Origin: Heliocybe sulcata
Taxonomy: Eukaryota; Basidiomycota; Agaricomycetes; Gloeophyllales; Gloeophyllaceae
Assembly: GCA_004369045.1 (NCBI GenBank)
Contig: ML213512.1
Coordinates: 119,541 to 183,540 of the forward strand
DNA: 64,000 bases
Direction of reading: 5' to 3'
The notes under the pieces are model-generated. The model was not told where the DNA came from and made no database searches. It was given only the letters and a program-made list of their open reading frames with translations. A program made the position numbers and the translations under genes. Below are positions 23,142-34,293 of the stretch, in pieces; the first letter of the stretch is position 1; every line of letters begins with the position of its first letter.

Positions 23142-23872
23142 TTGCTGCCGAACCGCCCCTTCAAGTATCAGGCACATATGCTCGATGTTACCGCGGTCCT
23201 GTTGATTCAGTCTTGCGGCTTTCCGCCGAAATCTGCGAATGGGAGGAATGGGAGTATTCTTATTGATAATATTAAGTATTGCTGTTCGGTTGGACTGTTA
23301 CTCATGAATTATATAAACAGTCATAGGTTACCTGCCTCAAATGTTGTATTTTAATCACTAAGACAGTGATTTGTTTCGCAAAGATGAAGGCTCATCTCTG
23401 GAGTAAGAAACAGTAGTTGAGCTGTCAGGCATGTCGAACGTCTGGCGGGCCTAGAGTTACGGTACGTTCAAGATCACCGTAGATGGCTGAAGACTCTCTC
23501 GGCGCTGCGAGTTCAGCAACAAGAGCACTAGTACTGATAGTCACAGTAAGAGTGGGTATGATGAGTCTTAAATTCGTGACAGGACTCGCCATAAAACACG
23601 GGCAATTGCGCAATGCAGGTCGTTATGATTGAATTATTCAGTCTTCGCAGCGCCGTCTAGCACCCCAGTACAGAGGCACAGAAGCAGGCCGTCAATGTGG
23701 ACTTTGTCCACGATAACAGTACTTGTTGATTGTCGGTTGCACAAGAAGACGTCTCGAATATGGATCGACTCCTTCATTCTGCTTAATATCGCAGATTAAT
23801 AATGATAGAACGGATCATCCCAAGTACTCTACCAAAGATCCGTCCCACGGGCAGTAACCAGTAATCTCGTGG
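23142..23872. other. convergent intergenic region
   Basis: It lies between two genes that converge (Artemis-like and FAD monooxygenase) and so should hold both 3' ends. No coding frame with a recognisable motif was found. Confidence 0.5.
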
Positions 23873-25183
23873 CTAATGGACGTTAACCAAAGGTGGCTGC
23901 GCGGACGACTGAGCGGGATTCTCGACTCCCCCAGCTGTATTCAGCTCCTTCACCGTCTCGTGCCACACCTCATACGTGTTCTTCTCACAATCGAACAGGA
24001 ACAACCAGTCGTCTCTCTTCAACTTGATAATATCAGGGTTCTTCTTGACTTCGTTCCAATCGGCCTTGTGCCACATATCGCGCGTCTCCTCGCCGAGCAA
24101 CTGCGCCTTCCTCACCCTGCCGTACCGGATCTTCTCGTATGCCCGCACGGCGAGCGGGACATCCTGCTTACCTGCGAGCTGCAAGCACACAGCGAGCACG
24201 ACACCGTCCTCCATGGCCTGCGACGCGCCCTGGATTGACGTGGGCAGGAACGGATGGGCAGCATCGCCCACTAGGCACGTCCTCGCCTCTTTAGATATCC
24301 ATGTCGGCAGTGGATCGCGGTAGACAAGCTTCCAGTCGACGCACTCTGGAGTGAGCTCGACGATCCGCCGCGCGATGGGGTCCCACCCGTCGATGACCTT
24401 CAGCGCGTCCTCTATCTTGCCCGGGAACGACCACGACTCGTCAATGTCTCCCTCGTCCCTGTGCGTGCAGACCCATGAGAACGACTTGCCGTCTTTCACG
24501 GACGCGGCGAGGAAGTGGACGTCCGGGCCGAGCCAGCCTGTATGTGTGTCGCCGCTCTCGACGAGGTGCTTGGTGAGGGGGTCGTGGAGGAGCGGGGTCG
24601 AGTCTAACCAGGCGCGGTAGATTGCGTAGCCGGAGGACTTGGGTTTATCGACGTACCCGAGCACGAGCTCGCGCGCTTTGCTGCGCACGCCGTCGCTGCC
24701 GACTACCACGTCCGCCCAGATGGTCTCGCCGTTCACTTGCACGCCGGCGCGCTCCTTGTCCTCGAGGTACTCGAGCACGCGGTATCCCAGGCGTATCTCG
24801 ATGCCCAGCTCCTTCGCGTAGTTGAAGATGATCTCGTGTATCTCGCCACGGTGTCCGTTGACGGACGGCGCCTCTCTGTTTAATGGATAGACAGGCTGGG
24901 AGACGATGAACTCGCCGTTCCACATGTAGAAGTTCAGCTCCTTGTTTCTGTGGAGCAGAGGGTAGAGCTTGTCGTAGACGGCGCCGTTGGCCCAGCGAGC
25001 CATGATGCGCCCCGCGTTCGGACCGAAGGAAATCACATCGCCGAGAGGCTTGAGCTCGGGGAACTTCTCAAGGACGAGAACGGAGTGCCCCTTCAGATGG
25101 CATTCTATCGCAGCAGTGAGGCCTGCGAAACCGGCACCGACGATGATGACCTTGATACCAGTCTCTGGCGCCCGCTGCGACAT
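23873..25183 (-). CDS. FAD-dependent monooxygenase (salicylate hydroxylase-like)
   Basis: A 436-residue intronless reading frame. Group A flavoprotein monooxygenases hydroxylate aromatic or related compounds using NAD(P)H and oxygen. The three landmark motifs are present: the dinucleotide-binding VIIVGAGFAGLTAAIE at residues 12-27, the DG motif in VVVGSDGVRSKAR near residue 162, and the GD motif in CLVGDAAHPFLPT near residue 308. The length is normal for the salicylate-hydroxylase-like branch. No signal peptide is seen, so it is probably cytosolic. The lack of introns is unusual among neighbours. The substrate is unknown, and no secondary-metabolite cluster surrounds it. Confidence 0.9.
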   Translation of the reverse strand: MSQRAPETGIKVIIVGAGFAGLTAAIECHLKGHSVLVLEKFPELKPLGDVISFGPNAGRIMARWANGAVYDKLYPLLHRNKELNFYMWNGEFIVSQPVYPLNREAPSVNGHRGEIHEIIFNYAKELGIEIRLGYRVLEYLEDKERAGVQVNGETIWADVVVGSDGVRSKARELVLGYVDKPKSSGYAIYRAWLDSTPLLHDPLTKHLVESGDTHTGWLGPDVHFLAASVKDGKSFSWVCTHRDEGDIDESWSFPGKIEDALKVIDGWDPIARRIVELTPECVDWKLVYRDPLPTWISKEARTCLVGDAAHPFLPTSIQGASQAMEDGVVLAVCLQLAGKQDVPLAVRAYEKIRYGRVRKAQLLGEETRDMWHKADWNEVKKNPDIIKLKRDDWLFLFDCEKNTYEVWHETVKELNTAGGVENPAQSSAQPPLVNVH

Positions 25184-26060
25184 CTGAACATGACTTCAGC
25201 AGGCAGGTTGAGATTGTAATTCGATGGCACGTACCTTGGATAAGACTGAATACAGAGAGAAGTCGGGCTGCGTCCGTTAGTGCCTGTGTTCACCGTATAT
25301 AAAGAAGGACTGATAATCAGAACAAGCGCACGGTCATGGGAGCCATACGGTGGCGGCAGAATGTGGACTGCATGTGAACGGTCATGGGGAGATTAGCGAT
25401 CGCGGACGCATTGAGAAGACGGCGGTGGCGGTGCTGTCAGACCAAGAAGCGAGCATTTCGTTGTACGACTATTGAATCTGCCAGTCCCAATCCCTTGTAA
25501 TTAATATCGCCGATGAAGACTGTACTCTCACAATGTCCGCGCTTGCGCAACGCAATCCCAATGTATAATACCCTCGCTATACAGCAGAATCAGTCAGAGG
25601 AGCAGGGCAGCACTCATGGCAATGCGGCAGACAGGCGAGGTCCACTTCACTTTCACACCACCTGTTTCGAGGCCTCCGCGACCCAGAAATATTAATTCTT
25701 ATAATCACTTGAAGATCGCCTTAGATATGCCTTCAGCAAGAAACGAGCAATCCTGGCAGAGGCCGGACAGTGATTGTTGCGGTAGTCCACCAAAAAAAAT
25801 AATCGCGCGAGGGAAGGAATCCAGGGTCTCCGGAATGCAGATCAAGACCTATACGGGTACACCAGAATAGGAAGAGAATATTTCTACGCAAAAGGACGAT
25901 AACAAAATGCTTCGCCACAACCGCGCTCGGATCACGTGCGACATGGTCCGTGCGTGGGACGATAAACAGGAGATCTGCCCAAGCTGTGCCACCTGCAGCA
26001 AACTGTCACAGTTGTCCGTCACCTTCGTCACTGCGCTCGGCGCAATTACCGTCGGATACC
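25184..26060. promoter_or_regulatory. divergent upstream region between the FAD monooxygenase and the F-box-like gene
   Basis: These 877 bp separate two starts facing apart. The minus strand has a TATATAC-like stretch near 25300 (about 115 bp before the monooxygenase start). No other feature was identified, and small frames here lack motifs. Confidence 0.4.
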
Positions 26061-28756
26061 ATGGCCTCGACGTCGGGCGCGTCGTCGGACGCGACGTCCA
26101 CGTACAAAGGGAAATTCACGAACAGGTCGTGGCAACAGTTGCCCCCTGAAATAATCAGGTGTTGCGTCTTCCTTTATGGCGGCGAGCCTGCCGTGCTCAA
26201 CATTGCTTCATAGGCTGATCGCCACACACTATCTGCTCGACGTCGCAGAGTCGACGTACTGCCCGCAGACATGGGAGGTGCCGCAATTTTGGCCTTCGCG
26301 TATGATGTACACCGTGTTCCGCGACGCGATTCAGGTGGAGAGATTAATGCAGATCTGTCCGACATGGCACACAGCCAGTGAGTAATTCTTGTTCTGCCGT
26401 GTGAGTGGTCTAATCGTGCTTGCGCAGTCGAGGCGCATTTATTCTGGCAGCACGCCTGCACGGTCATCGACCCCAATGACCTTCTCCTCCCGCACGCCAT
26501 CATCCAGCCGAACCCGAACAGCGCGAATAGCCGCCCGATCCGCTTGTCACCCTATCAGCACTTTCGCAACATCACCAATTGCTCGTGCTATGTCTGTCGG
26601 GTTAACCAGCCCTGGCAAAACCGGGGGCTCGCATCTTACAAGCGCACGGTGCACACCTACTGGCTCGGCGCTGTCCCGTCATGCCGGGAACACCGAAAGG
26701 CGACCTTCTGCGGGCTATGTCTGCGCGAGTCGCCGCCCATGGAGTTCGAAGAGCAGTACAATGCTGTGAGCTGTGCCGAGAACGAGGACGAGGAGACGTG
26801 GCCTGGCATCGAGGCAACCTGCAAAACATGCAGGGCCGAGTGGCTCTGGCAGCGCGCATCCGGGAGCCCGCGCGACCAGGCAGCTGTGGGCGGGTCGAAG
26901 TTCAGTACATCTGACTGGGAGACGCGTCAGGCAATCGACGCGTTCATCGAGCTGGGTGAGGGCACCATCACGGAGGTGCTCGGGCTCGCGCAGGATAAGT
27001 TCTGGCTGAGGAAGTACACGAAATTGCATGACATGTTGCAGCAGGCGATTGCGGCGTCGCGGTACGCGTCCCGCGAGGACGGCTACTCGAGCGCGGACGA
27101 GCTCAGCGAGGAGGAAGAGGACGACCCAGAGCTGCTGTCGATTACGGAAGAGGCTGGTGGCGTGCGCGATCTGGCGATCAACGACTTTGCACGGAATCGA
27201 ATATTGGACGGGTATTGGTTCAGCCCGGCTGACCAGTGGTACGGCCACACCGTTGGGGACCGGTCGCCTGTCGTGCGCGCCACACACCCGTGTCCTTGGT
27301 CACTGGATCAGGATGAGGACGACGGCAGTCTTCGTCCACGTCCTGCCACGGTGCGGGCCGAGACCCCGCCGTCGTTCCAGCTCTGCGAAGCTGTCTACCG
27401 TGCATACCAGAAGCAGATGCGGATTGTCTTGCTGCCAGCCATGAACAATATCGTCAGGAAACTGGTGATTGAGTGCACGGCGGACCGCGTGGACCCGGCT
27501 CTCAAGGCGAGCAGGATGGATTTGGAAGACGTCTGTGCTGCGTTGCGAGACGAGAGCATGTGGTATAATGGTATTGACTGGCTAGAGCGGCGAGCGAATA
27601 AGAAGCGTGACGAGCGGGTACGGCTAAGGCGGGAGGAGGAGGAGGATAGGGAGAGCTCGGCGAGTTCGAAGAGCGATGACTCGCATGCGACGAGTCCGGT
27701 CTTGAGCACATCTACGCTTGGAACGACGCCCTCCCCGCCGCCTATAGCAACGAAAAAGGATGAAGAGGGCGATGCTCCGCTGCAAGTCCCCATACCGGTA
27801 TCGCCTGTTCTCGATAGGCCACGGCTACTACACCCTATACCGTACATTCCGATGACTACATCGCACATGCCGCCGTATAGTCAGGAAGCACTCAGGGTGG
27901 TACGTCATGTCCGATCACTCCGTTGTTAAACTAGAGCTAAGCTACGTGATAGGTGTGGCGCGAAGCATGTCAGCCGCTGTATCAGTGCCGATGCAAGATT
28001 TGCGAGCGTGCGATGGTCAAGGCCAACGTTGAAGCTGGAAATCTTATTGCTAGTGAGTTACAGGCACAACAGGCTGTCTCTAACACAAAAGAGGAGACCG
28101 ACGATCAACAGACTCCGGGTGAAATCCGGATAGAGGACGCAGATGAAGAGATTAGGTTGCTGGAAGAGGAGGAGGAAGAGGAAGTAGAGGAGCTGGAGGA
28201 GGAGGAGAGCAGTACGACTACGACAGAGGACGTCATGGTTTACCCCGTGACGCCGCGGAAACGCTCGAGAGATCTGGAAGAGGACGCGGAAGGTGAATCA
28301 GACCACTCTGGGGAGGAAGATGATACTGAGCGAAGTCGGACGCCGCCCAAACGCGTCCGAAGAGAAGGGAGCTACGCTGCGCTTGTAGCGACGCCGCGGA
28401 TCAGGCTGACCGCGGTGAAGAAACGTGGATCAGAAGAGCCTGCAAGCCGGTCGGCGTCGAGGGAGAGTGGGAAGCGGATGAGGATGGAGAAGGAGCTGGA
28501 GGAGGAGGAGAGCGAGGAGGATAGTGCGACCTCGCCGCCTGGCAGCGTTGTGCCGTCTGCCGAGGAGGACTTCATGGATGACGGGCGATTGTCGGTTACC
28601 CCTGGCCTGGTGGCGTCGCCGAGTCATATCCCCCGTGGTGGACGCAAGGCTCCGTCGATATCGGACGACTCCGATTCAGTTATGGACGCGCTCATCCCCA
28701 GTGTTCCTGGTCTCGCGATAGCCAATGTTGAAAGTGGTAACGGTATCTCAAAGTGA
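26061..28756 (+). CDS. F-box-like protein with long acidic tail
   Basis: An 845-residue protein from four exons: 26061-26158, 26214-26377, 26428-27899 and 27953-28756. Near the start WQQLPPEIIRLIATHYL looks like the first half of an F-box, which binds Skp1 in SCF ubiquitin ligases. A Cys-rich segment follows (CSCYVCRVNQPW, CREHRKATFCGLC, CKTCRAEWLW) that could bind zinc. The remainder is strongly charged: stretches of Glu/Asp alternate with Arg/Lys-rich nuclear-targeting-like runs such as PRKRSR and PPKRVRR. This architecture recurs as an unnamed protein in many mushroom-forming fungi. Substrate and function are unknown. A LINE fragment sits about 115 bp after the stop. Confidence 0.75.
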
Positions 28757-28871
28757 AGGATGTTGACGTACGGTGTTGAGGAGTCAAGTGTCTTATTACT
28801 ATCCAGTGTACTTTTAGCAGAGCTTTCTTCAACTCTTTTATCCCCCATGTCCCCCCACCCAAAGCTTCGCC
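28757..28871 (+). other. 3' flank of the F-box-like gene up to the LINE insertion
   Basis: A short 3' region that ends at the LINE target site. The insertion probably displaced the original downstream part of the 3' untranslated region. Confidence 0.4.
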
Positions 28872-29546
28872 TTTTTTTTTTTTTTTTTTTGGACAAGCTA
28901 TATGGTCGGGCAGCGATTGACAATCGGTACAACCCTGCCAAACCAGCTATAGCGAACACGTGAAGAACACGGTTCGGTCCGAGGCAAAAAGCTAGTTTAC
29001 GCTCTAACCCCCGGCGAGCGCCGGGGAGTGCGGGACTCAGGTAGGACTATACACCCGTAAACTCCTTTGAATCGGAGCAATAGGTGCCCTAATACCCGCC
29101 AAAACCTCAGGGCGGGAGGCCCAATCCCTAGGAAGGAGGTGCTCGTCGGCTAAGGTGCCATGCCAGGTCTGGGCGACCTTTTTGATGGCTCTAGGTGAGC
29201 GACGGATCCGGGATGCTATAGTGCGATCGATATCAAGTCGTCGATTTATGGCGTTTTTCCAGCGGGTGACGATTGCATCAACAGAGTGTTGGCGGTCCTG
29301 GATAACACGCTCGCATCGGAGTACCCACAGTAGGTACATGGATTTGGAGACTAGTATCTGGAGGAGTCGTGAGGCACCCGGGTGTGGGCGGGGTGAGGGT
29401 GGTCCCTCAGAGACACTGGATGTCGCAGACTCGGAGTCGGACTCAGGTGAGTCATCCAGCGTATGGACTGACAGCTTTCCGCAGCTAAGTACAGCACCGA
29501 AGTTCAGCTCCGGCCAGGCGCCATAGGCCGTAGGCCAAAGGCCGGC
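28872..29546 (-). mobile_element. 5'-truncated non-LTR retrotransposon (LINE) with poly(A) tail and target-site duplication
   Basis: Read on the minus strand, about 500 nt encode the end of a fungal LINE reverse-transcriptase polyprotein: WPELNFGAVL, then MYLLWVLRCERVIQ, AINRRLDIDR and TWHGTLADEHLLPRDW, with a stop at 29037. About 147 nt of 3' untranslated sequence and 19 adenines (T19 at 28872-28890 on the plus strand) follow. The 13-mer AGCTTCGCCTTTT occurs at both borders (28863-28875 and 29547-29559), the target-site duplication expected from target-primed reverse transcription, though its last four T overlap the tail. Only the 3' end of the element was inserted, so it cannot move alone. 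Confidence 0.85.
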
Positions 29547-29559
29547 AGCTTCGCCTTTT

Positions 29560-29880
29560 ACGTGCCTGAGAAATTCTGTCGCGCTAGGCGTGTTGTATAA
29601 CGTGCTCTCTCTTGTTTGCTATTTCCCATTGAAGTTGCTATTTCCCATTGAAGTCGCTCCTGATTGCATAGAAATCTGGAAATTGAATGGCCGTATTGTG
29701 GGTCCCAGGATGGCAATCGGCTCCGTCTGTTTAAGTTTGCTGTTTGCCTGTTTGCAAGTCAAAGTCATCCGGTACCTGCAATTTTGGTGACAGCGCGGGC
29801 TCCACTTGACTCGTTACTGTAGACGGCTGCACAGCCTGCAGGTTGACTCGACATGATTAATATTCGACGGGCTCTGCGAG
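29560..29880. other. upstream region of the DUF2828 gene
   Basis: It contains the 19-bp duplication at 29617-29654 and no coding sequence that I recognise. Confidence 0.4.
29617..29654. repeat. 19-bp perfect tandem duplication
   Basis: TGCTATTTCCCATTGAAGT occurs twice in a row (29617-29635 and 29636-29654) in the promoter region of the next gene. Confidence 0.95.
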
Positions 29881-29888
29881 TATATAAA
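29881..29888 (+). promoter_or_regulatory. TATA box of the DUF2828 gene
   Basis: TATATAAA lies 37 bp before the ATG at 29925 and downstream of an earlier in-frame ATG at 29853. It therefore favours the later start. Confidence 0.6.
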
Positions 29889-29924
29889 CATGTTTCGAGG
29901 GCCAGGATTTACGCAACAGTCAGG

Positions 29925-32242
29925 ATGGCTTCTACCCCTGCAGCAGTAGCGACCTCGCAAACGGTAACGCTCCCCTTCATTGAGGAGCTCTACAATCCCA
30001 ACTTCCTCGATGTGCTCCTTCCCGCATCGCAGAAGCCGGCTCCTGTGGCTCGCGCGGTTGAGACGCCCGGGAACCCCATGATAGATGCGCTAAAATCCAC
30101 AACTAACCATACGCTAACATGGAACGACTCTCCCGCCTTCAACTCTACAGGGTCAGCGACTCTGAACGCGTTCCAGTCTCTGACCAGCTACGCGTCCTGG
30201 GACACTATCGACTCAGCGCTCACGAAAGCGTGGAAAGAGGATCCCGGCGTCACTTTGAGGCTAATCTGGAATACCAGGAGTATTCATGACGGTAAGGGCG
30301 AGAAGGAGTTGTTCTATCAGTGAGCATCGTTTCATGGACATGCCTGGTTGTTCACCTGTCTGATACCTGCTTGCGTCGTTCACTTAGGACCTTTGCGTGG
30401 CTGTACATGAACCACCCGAGAACGGCCATCTCAAATCTGCCGTATCTGGTAGCTCCTGTCTGCAAAGCTAAAGGGTCAAAAAACCGCAGGGGAGAAGACA
30501 GATGCCACGGATACTGGAAGGACCTGCTCAATATCCTCGGCTTAGCCACGCTCGACGAACTTGGCTTTCTCGAGACTCCGTCCAGCGCAAAATTCCTCCA
30601 TTCGCCAAGGACACCCAGGCGAAATTGGATGCGCAATTCGGCAAAGACGGAGGTGAGAGCCAAGGACGAGGCAGAGAGAGCCGCTCGTATACAGGAGGCT
30701 ATCAAGTATAACGCTCAAGTGAAGGAGGCAGCAAAAGAAAAGCGTGTCCGCGCTCATGCGGTGTCCTATGAGCGGCTTACTGGGAAACTTCAGGACGCGA
30801 AGTACCGAGCGCTGTATGTCGCTGTCGCACGGCTTTTCGCGGGAAAGCTGGCAGAGGACGTGCAAACCCTGGAGAGTCTGGAGTCCTTGCCGGAGGACGC
30901 CGAGCGCAAGGAGCGCTTGGATATCCTAAGGCAGCTGTCTCTAGCCGGGAAGTGGGCGCCGACGCCTGGCGGGTCGCATGACCGACAGACGAACATCGCT
31001 ACTGCGATATGTCAGCTTTTACACCGAGCAGGGCACATACACGCGTCCGAGCCGCTAGACGCTCAGTCGGGATGGCCTGTTATTGGGGCGCATATCGCTC
31101 GGTCGTATTACCAGCGGTGGATCTTGCGACCGCTTCGCTCAGCTCTCGCCTGCCCAGAGCCGCTGATGTCTGCCAACCGGTGGAAAGAGATCGAGTACAA
31201 CCGCGTCCCGTCGCTGTGTATGCAGCAGAACAAGGAGCACTTTGCCCGTCACAATATTGAGGGCTTTGCTCGCTACCTGATGGATGTCGAGTCCGGGAAG
31301 AAGACCATCAGCGGGGCGACCCTAATGCCCCATGAGCTGGTGAAAGAAGTGCTCGTGGGACTGGACTACTTGCATCATGTCCCCGACCCCAAAAGGCCTT
31401 CGATCAAGGATGTGAAGAAGCAGATTGCGGAGATGAAAGCGCGTGTCGTTGAGGGGCAGTGGAAAACGCTCATAGCCCGACTACGCGAAGCTGGTACTCT
31501 GGAGAACTCGTTAGCTGTGTGTGATGTGTCCGGTTCGATGGGGCTTGCGTACACGGACAGAAATAAGGGGGTGCAGCCGATATGGCCCGCGCTTGCACTT
31601 TCTCTAGTCTTGGCACAGTTGGGGAAGCCGCCTTTCAACAACGGCTTCATCACCTTCTCGGCGAGCCCGCGGTTCGTGGAGGTCAATCCTGAAGAGCAGG
31701 GACTTGCTGCGACACTGCAGAAGATGCAGGCGTCCGACTGGGGAATGAACACCAACCTCCACGCCGTCTTCGTCGACCTTCTTCTCCCGCTCGCAGTCAA
31801 GCACGCTGTCAAGCCAGAGGATATGATTAAGCGTCTGTTCATATTCTCCGACATGCAATTCGACGAGGCCGACGGGACGTCCCGAGACCCTGCGCACTGG
31901 CAGACGAATCACGACGCCATTGAGAAGGCTTACCGAGAGGCTGGCTACGAGGTCCCTGAGATTGTGTACTGGAACCTCAGCCCCCAGTTCGCGAGCGTTC
32001 CGGTGCAGGCTGAGCGGAAGGGTACGGCCTTGATGTCCGGGTTCTCCCCTGCGATGCTGAAGGCTTTCATGGGCGAGGAAACAGAATCTGATCAGGAGGA
32101 TATGAGCGAATGGACCGCCGTGAGCCAGAATGGAGAGGCCGGAGAAGTGAAGAAGACGTCCGAGGATGAGTTCAACCCGGTCAATGTAATGAAAAAAGCA
32201 CTGGGGATGGAGAGTTACAACGGACTCGTAATAGTGAATTAG
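29925..32242 (+). CDS. DUF2828 family protein (TROVE/vWA-like)
   Basis: Two exons, 29925-30319 and 30388-32242, give about 749 residues. The family has a helical N-terminal part resembling the TROVE domain of Ro60-type RNA-binding proteins and a C-terminal von Willebrand A-like domain. Visible motifs are LRLIWNTRSIHDGKGEKELFY, where the intron interrupts, RTFAWLYMNHP, GYWKDLLNIL, and the MIDAS-like CDVSGSMG near residue 500, followed by FITFSASP and LFIFSDMQFDEAD. Fungal members are uncharacterised; by analogy they may bind RNA or act as metal-dependent scaffolds. The start at 29925 (MASTPAAV) is preferred over 29853 because the TATA box lies between them; the longer form would be 773 residues. 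Confidence 0.87.
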
Positions 32243-32268
32243 TCTATTAGTACGCGCGATACCCAACC

Positions 32269-32380
32269 CACCCACCTCAAACCTGTATAGTAACCATCAC
32301 CCACCTCACACCTGTATAGTAATCATCACCCACCTCACACCTGTATAGTAATCATCACCCACCTCACACTTGTATAATGT
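32269..32380. repeat. 29-bp tandem repeat, about 3.8 copies
   Basis: Units of CACCCACCTCACACC followed by TGTATAGTAATCAT lie at 32269, 32298, 32327 and 32356. The first three are nearly identical and the last is degraded. They sit just after the DUF2828 stop, probably in its 3' untranslated region. Confidence 0.9.
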
Positions 32381-32919
32381 GTACAGTAGTCGTATCCCAA
32401 TGGTACCCGAATTTGATGGTGACGCTTGCGGTTGATGCGCTCGCGCGTACTCTTGATTGCTCATGTCCAGGAACGAATCAGCTTCCATTCCTAGACGGGA
32501 GTAGCTTTCATTCAGAGGATTATACGTGAGCTGCTACAGGCCAAATTTAAGCAAAGGCTCGTCGTATATCATATTACGCCATGGTCACTGACGCGGGTCC
32601 GCACTGTAAAGAGAACCATCATACAATACGGCTGGCCGGTAGGTCGTACGAGAACGCATGATGCGGCCAAAATTCCTTGACTGCATCTTAGCTATCAGCA
32701 GGAACGTTTCGGTTAAGCATAGGTAAAACTAACTTGGACCGAGCTTCCAGAGGACTGCGCGAGCGACGCACGTAGAGAAACTATATGGCAGTAGCATGCA
32801 ACGAGCTATCCTGTAACGAGCTATCCTGTTACCAAGTTTCTGGGCGAAGGCCGCCAAATTCTATCGGTAATTCCAAGGTAATTCGTGCTATTTTCGGATT
32901 TGTGGCAAAAGCAAAAGAT
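32381..32919. other. intergenic sequence before the tRNA
   Basis: No gene is seen. The bases next to the tRNA supply TTTT runs on the minus strand (ATCTTTTGCTTTTGC), which suits RNA polymerase III termination. Confidence 0.5.
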
Positions 32920-33004
32920 TGCCCCCACGCTGGATTGAACAACGGACCTCATCATCGCCGAAGCGGAATACGAGTGATGCGCTCTACCACTGAGCTATAA
33001 GGGC
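32920..33004 (-). tRNA. tRNA-Thr(CGT) with a 13-nt intron
   Basis: On the minus strand the acceptor GCCCTTA pairs with TGGGGGC (two G-U pairs), the D arm is GCTC-AGTGGTA-GAGC, the anticodon stem is CATCA/TGATG and the T arm is CGTTG-TTCAATC-CAGCG. The loop reads CTCGTA, then 13 intron bases (TTCCGCTTCGGCG), then A. The anticodon is therefore CGT with the intron after position 37, the usual eukaryotic site. The intron can itself form a small hairpin (CCG-CTT-CGG). Removing it leaves a 72-nt body plus the discriminator A assigned at 32920. Confidence 0.9.
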
Positions 33005-34293
33005 TTGCGAATTCGTTCCATACAAAACCATAGATATAGCATACAGATACTTTGGACGAGTCCCCAGGCCGGCGCATGATCAATATCCAAGTTGGTCTCA
33101 ATATCCAAGTCGATGATGACGGTCCCGCTACATTTATCGTTCCCAAGAGGCAGCATGGGCTTTCCAAGCTGCGCTCCCTAAATAAATGTGATACTTGACA
33201 TACCGTAACCTGGGATGGATGTCATGGCGGTTCGGCCATCCAAGGGAATGATTTCCACTTTGATGAAGGTAAGACAGGCACGCCTTTTCATCTCGTCTCT
33301 CTCCAGATCGCTGGAACACCGACCGCGGCGAGGCATAATCTCTGCGACGGCGGCACTAGGCTTGTCAATGAGTGAGCCACCATCACGAAATTGATATCAC
33401 TTACAGCAAGTTCCTGAAGTCGGGAGACTTGAGGCGGCAATGTCGTCTCGCATATGTCAGGCTATATCAGGTCTAAGATTAATCAGGTAACGCTCGCCTG
33501 GGGATAGACGTCCATGAGACGAAAGCATAATGAAATGGTAGGCATTGACAAGGTGAGGACCTACGGTGCCTGACTCCTGAGGCAGTGGGCTTGTAAGGCA
33601 CGCCCATGGTAATGAGATCACAAGTCTCATGCGTCCTAGAGACTGGCAATCTCAACTCACCCGCAAGCAGGTCGCAGACTTGCTTTCAGCCTTGGACTGT
33701 GTGCCCGCTGAGACATGGTCTGAGCCTCGGCGAGAAGGACTTCGGCTGTGAACCATCACGAGATGCTCCACCTCCGTCCTCCTCCGCCGAGTCTCAGGAT
33801 GCACTGGGCAGTGCGCGACGGTCTCGGTGGCCTTCCAACGGAAGGCGGACGTCCAGACTACATTCTGCATATACGGACATGCCTCGTCTTGACTTCAATA
33901 ACGTTTCGGATGACCCAGATATTGCTATATGAAGGCACGTACCTGACCGGCCACTTTACTCGCGCCCGAGCCCTATACTTGGTAAGGATGAGAGTGAAAA
34001 TCATGAGCATAAGACTCGTCTCCAGACGGCTGTAGTAGTACGTACTGTAGTGCATATCGTACCTAAATGAAGTGCGCTTCCGCAAAGGACACAGTCGTGG
34101 TAGTACGAATAGAGATAATTACGTGAATTATAATTAACGGCCGGAGCAGTCCGGCCGGCGAAGGGCAGGATGATAGCACCGCTCCGTGCCTAGCCGGTGA
34201 TGGTGCCTGCCAATGTGATTGGCTGGACAGCGCCCGATAACCTTTCTTTCCCGCCGCCAACAACAACGACGACGCTCTTCCCCTGCGCCGACC
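33005..34293. other. intergenic sequence, nothing firmly recognised
   Basis: A 53-residue minus-strand frame starting near 33336 (MPRRGRCSSD) could be a first exon, because a GTATGT donor lies inside it. No continuation was found. The last 100 bp form the upstream region of the OPT transporter gene. Confidence 0.35.

Noticed and set aside
14156-25183. A metabolic gene cluster formed by the permease, the FAD monooxygenase and the dehydrogenase-like genes
   Set aside because: They are separated by unrelated nuclear genes, lie on mixed strands and have no shared pathway or core synthase.
29853-29924. Earlier ATG for the DUF2828 protein
   Set aside because: The TATATAAA box lies downstream of it, so transcripts would probably begin after this ATG.
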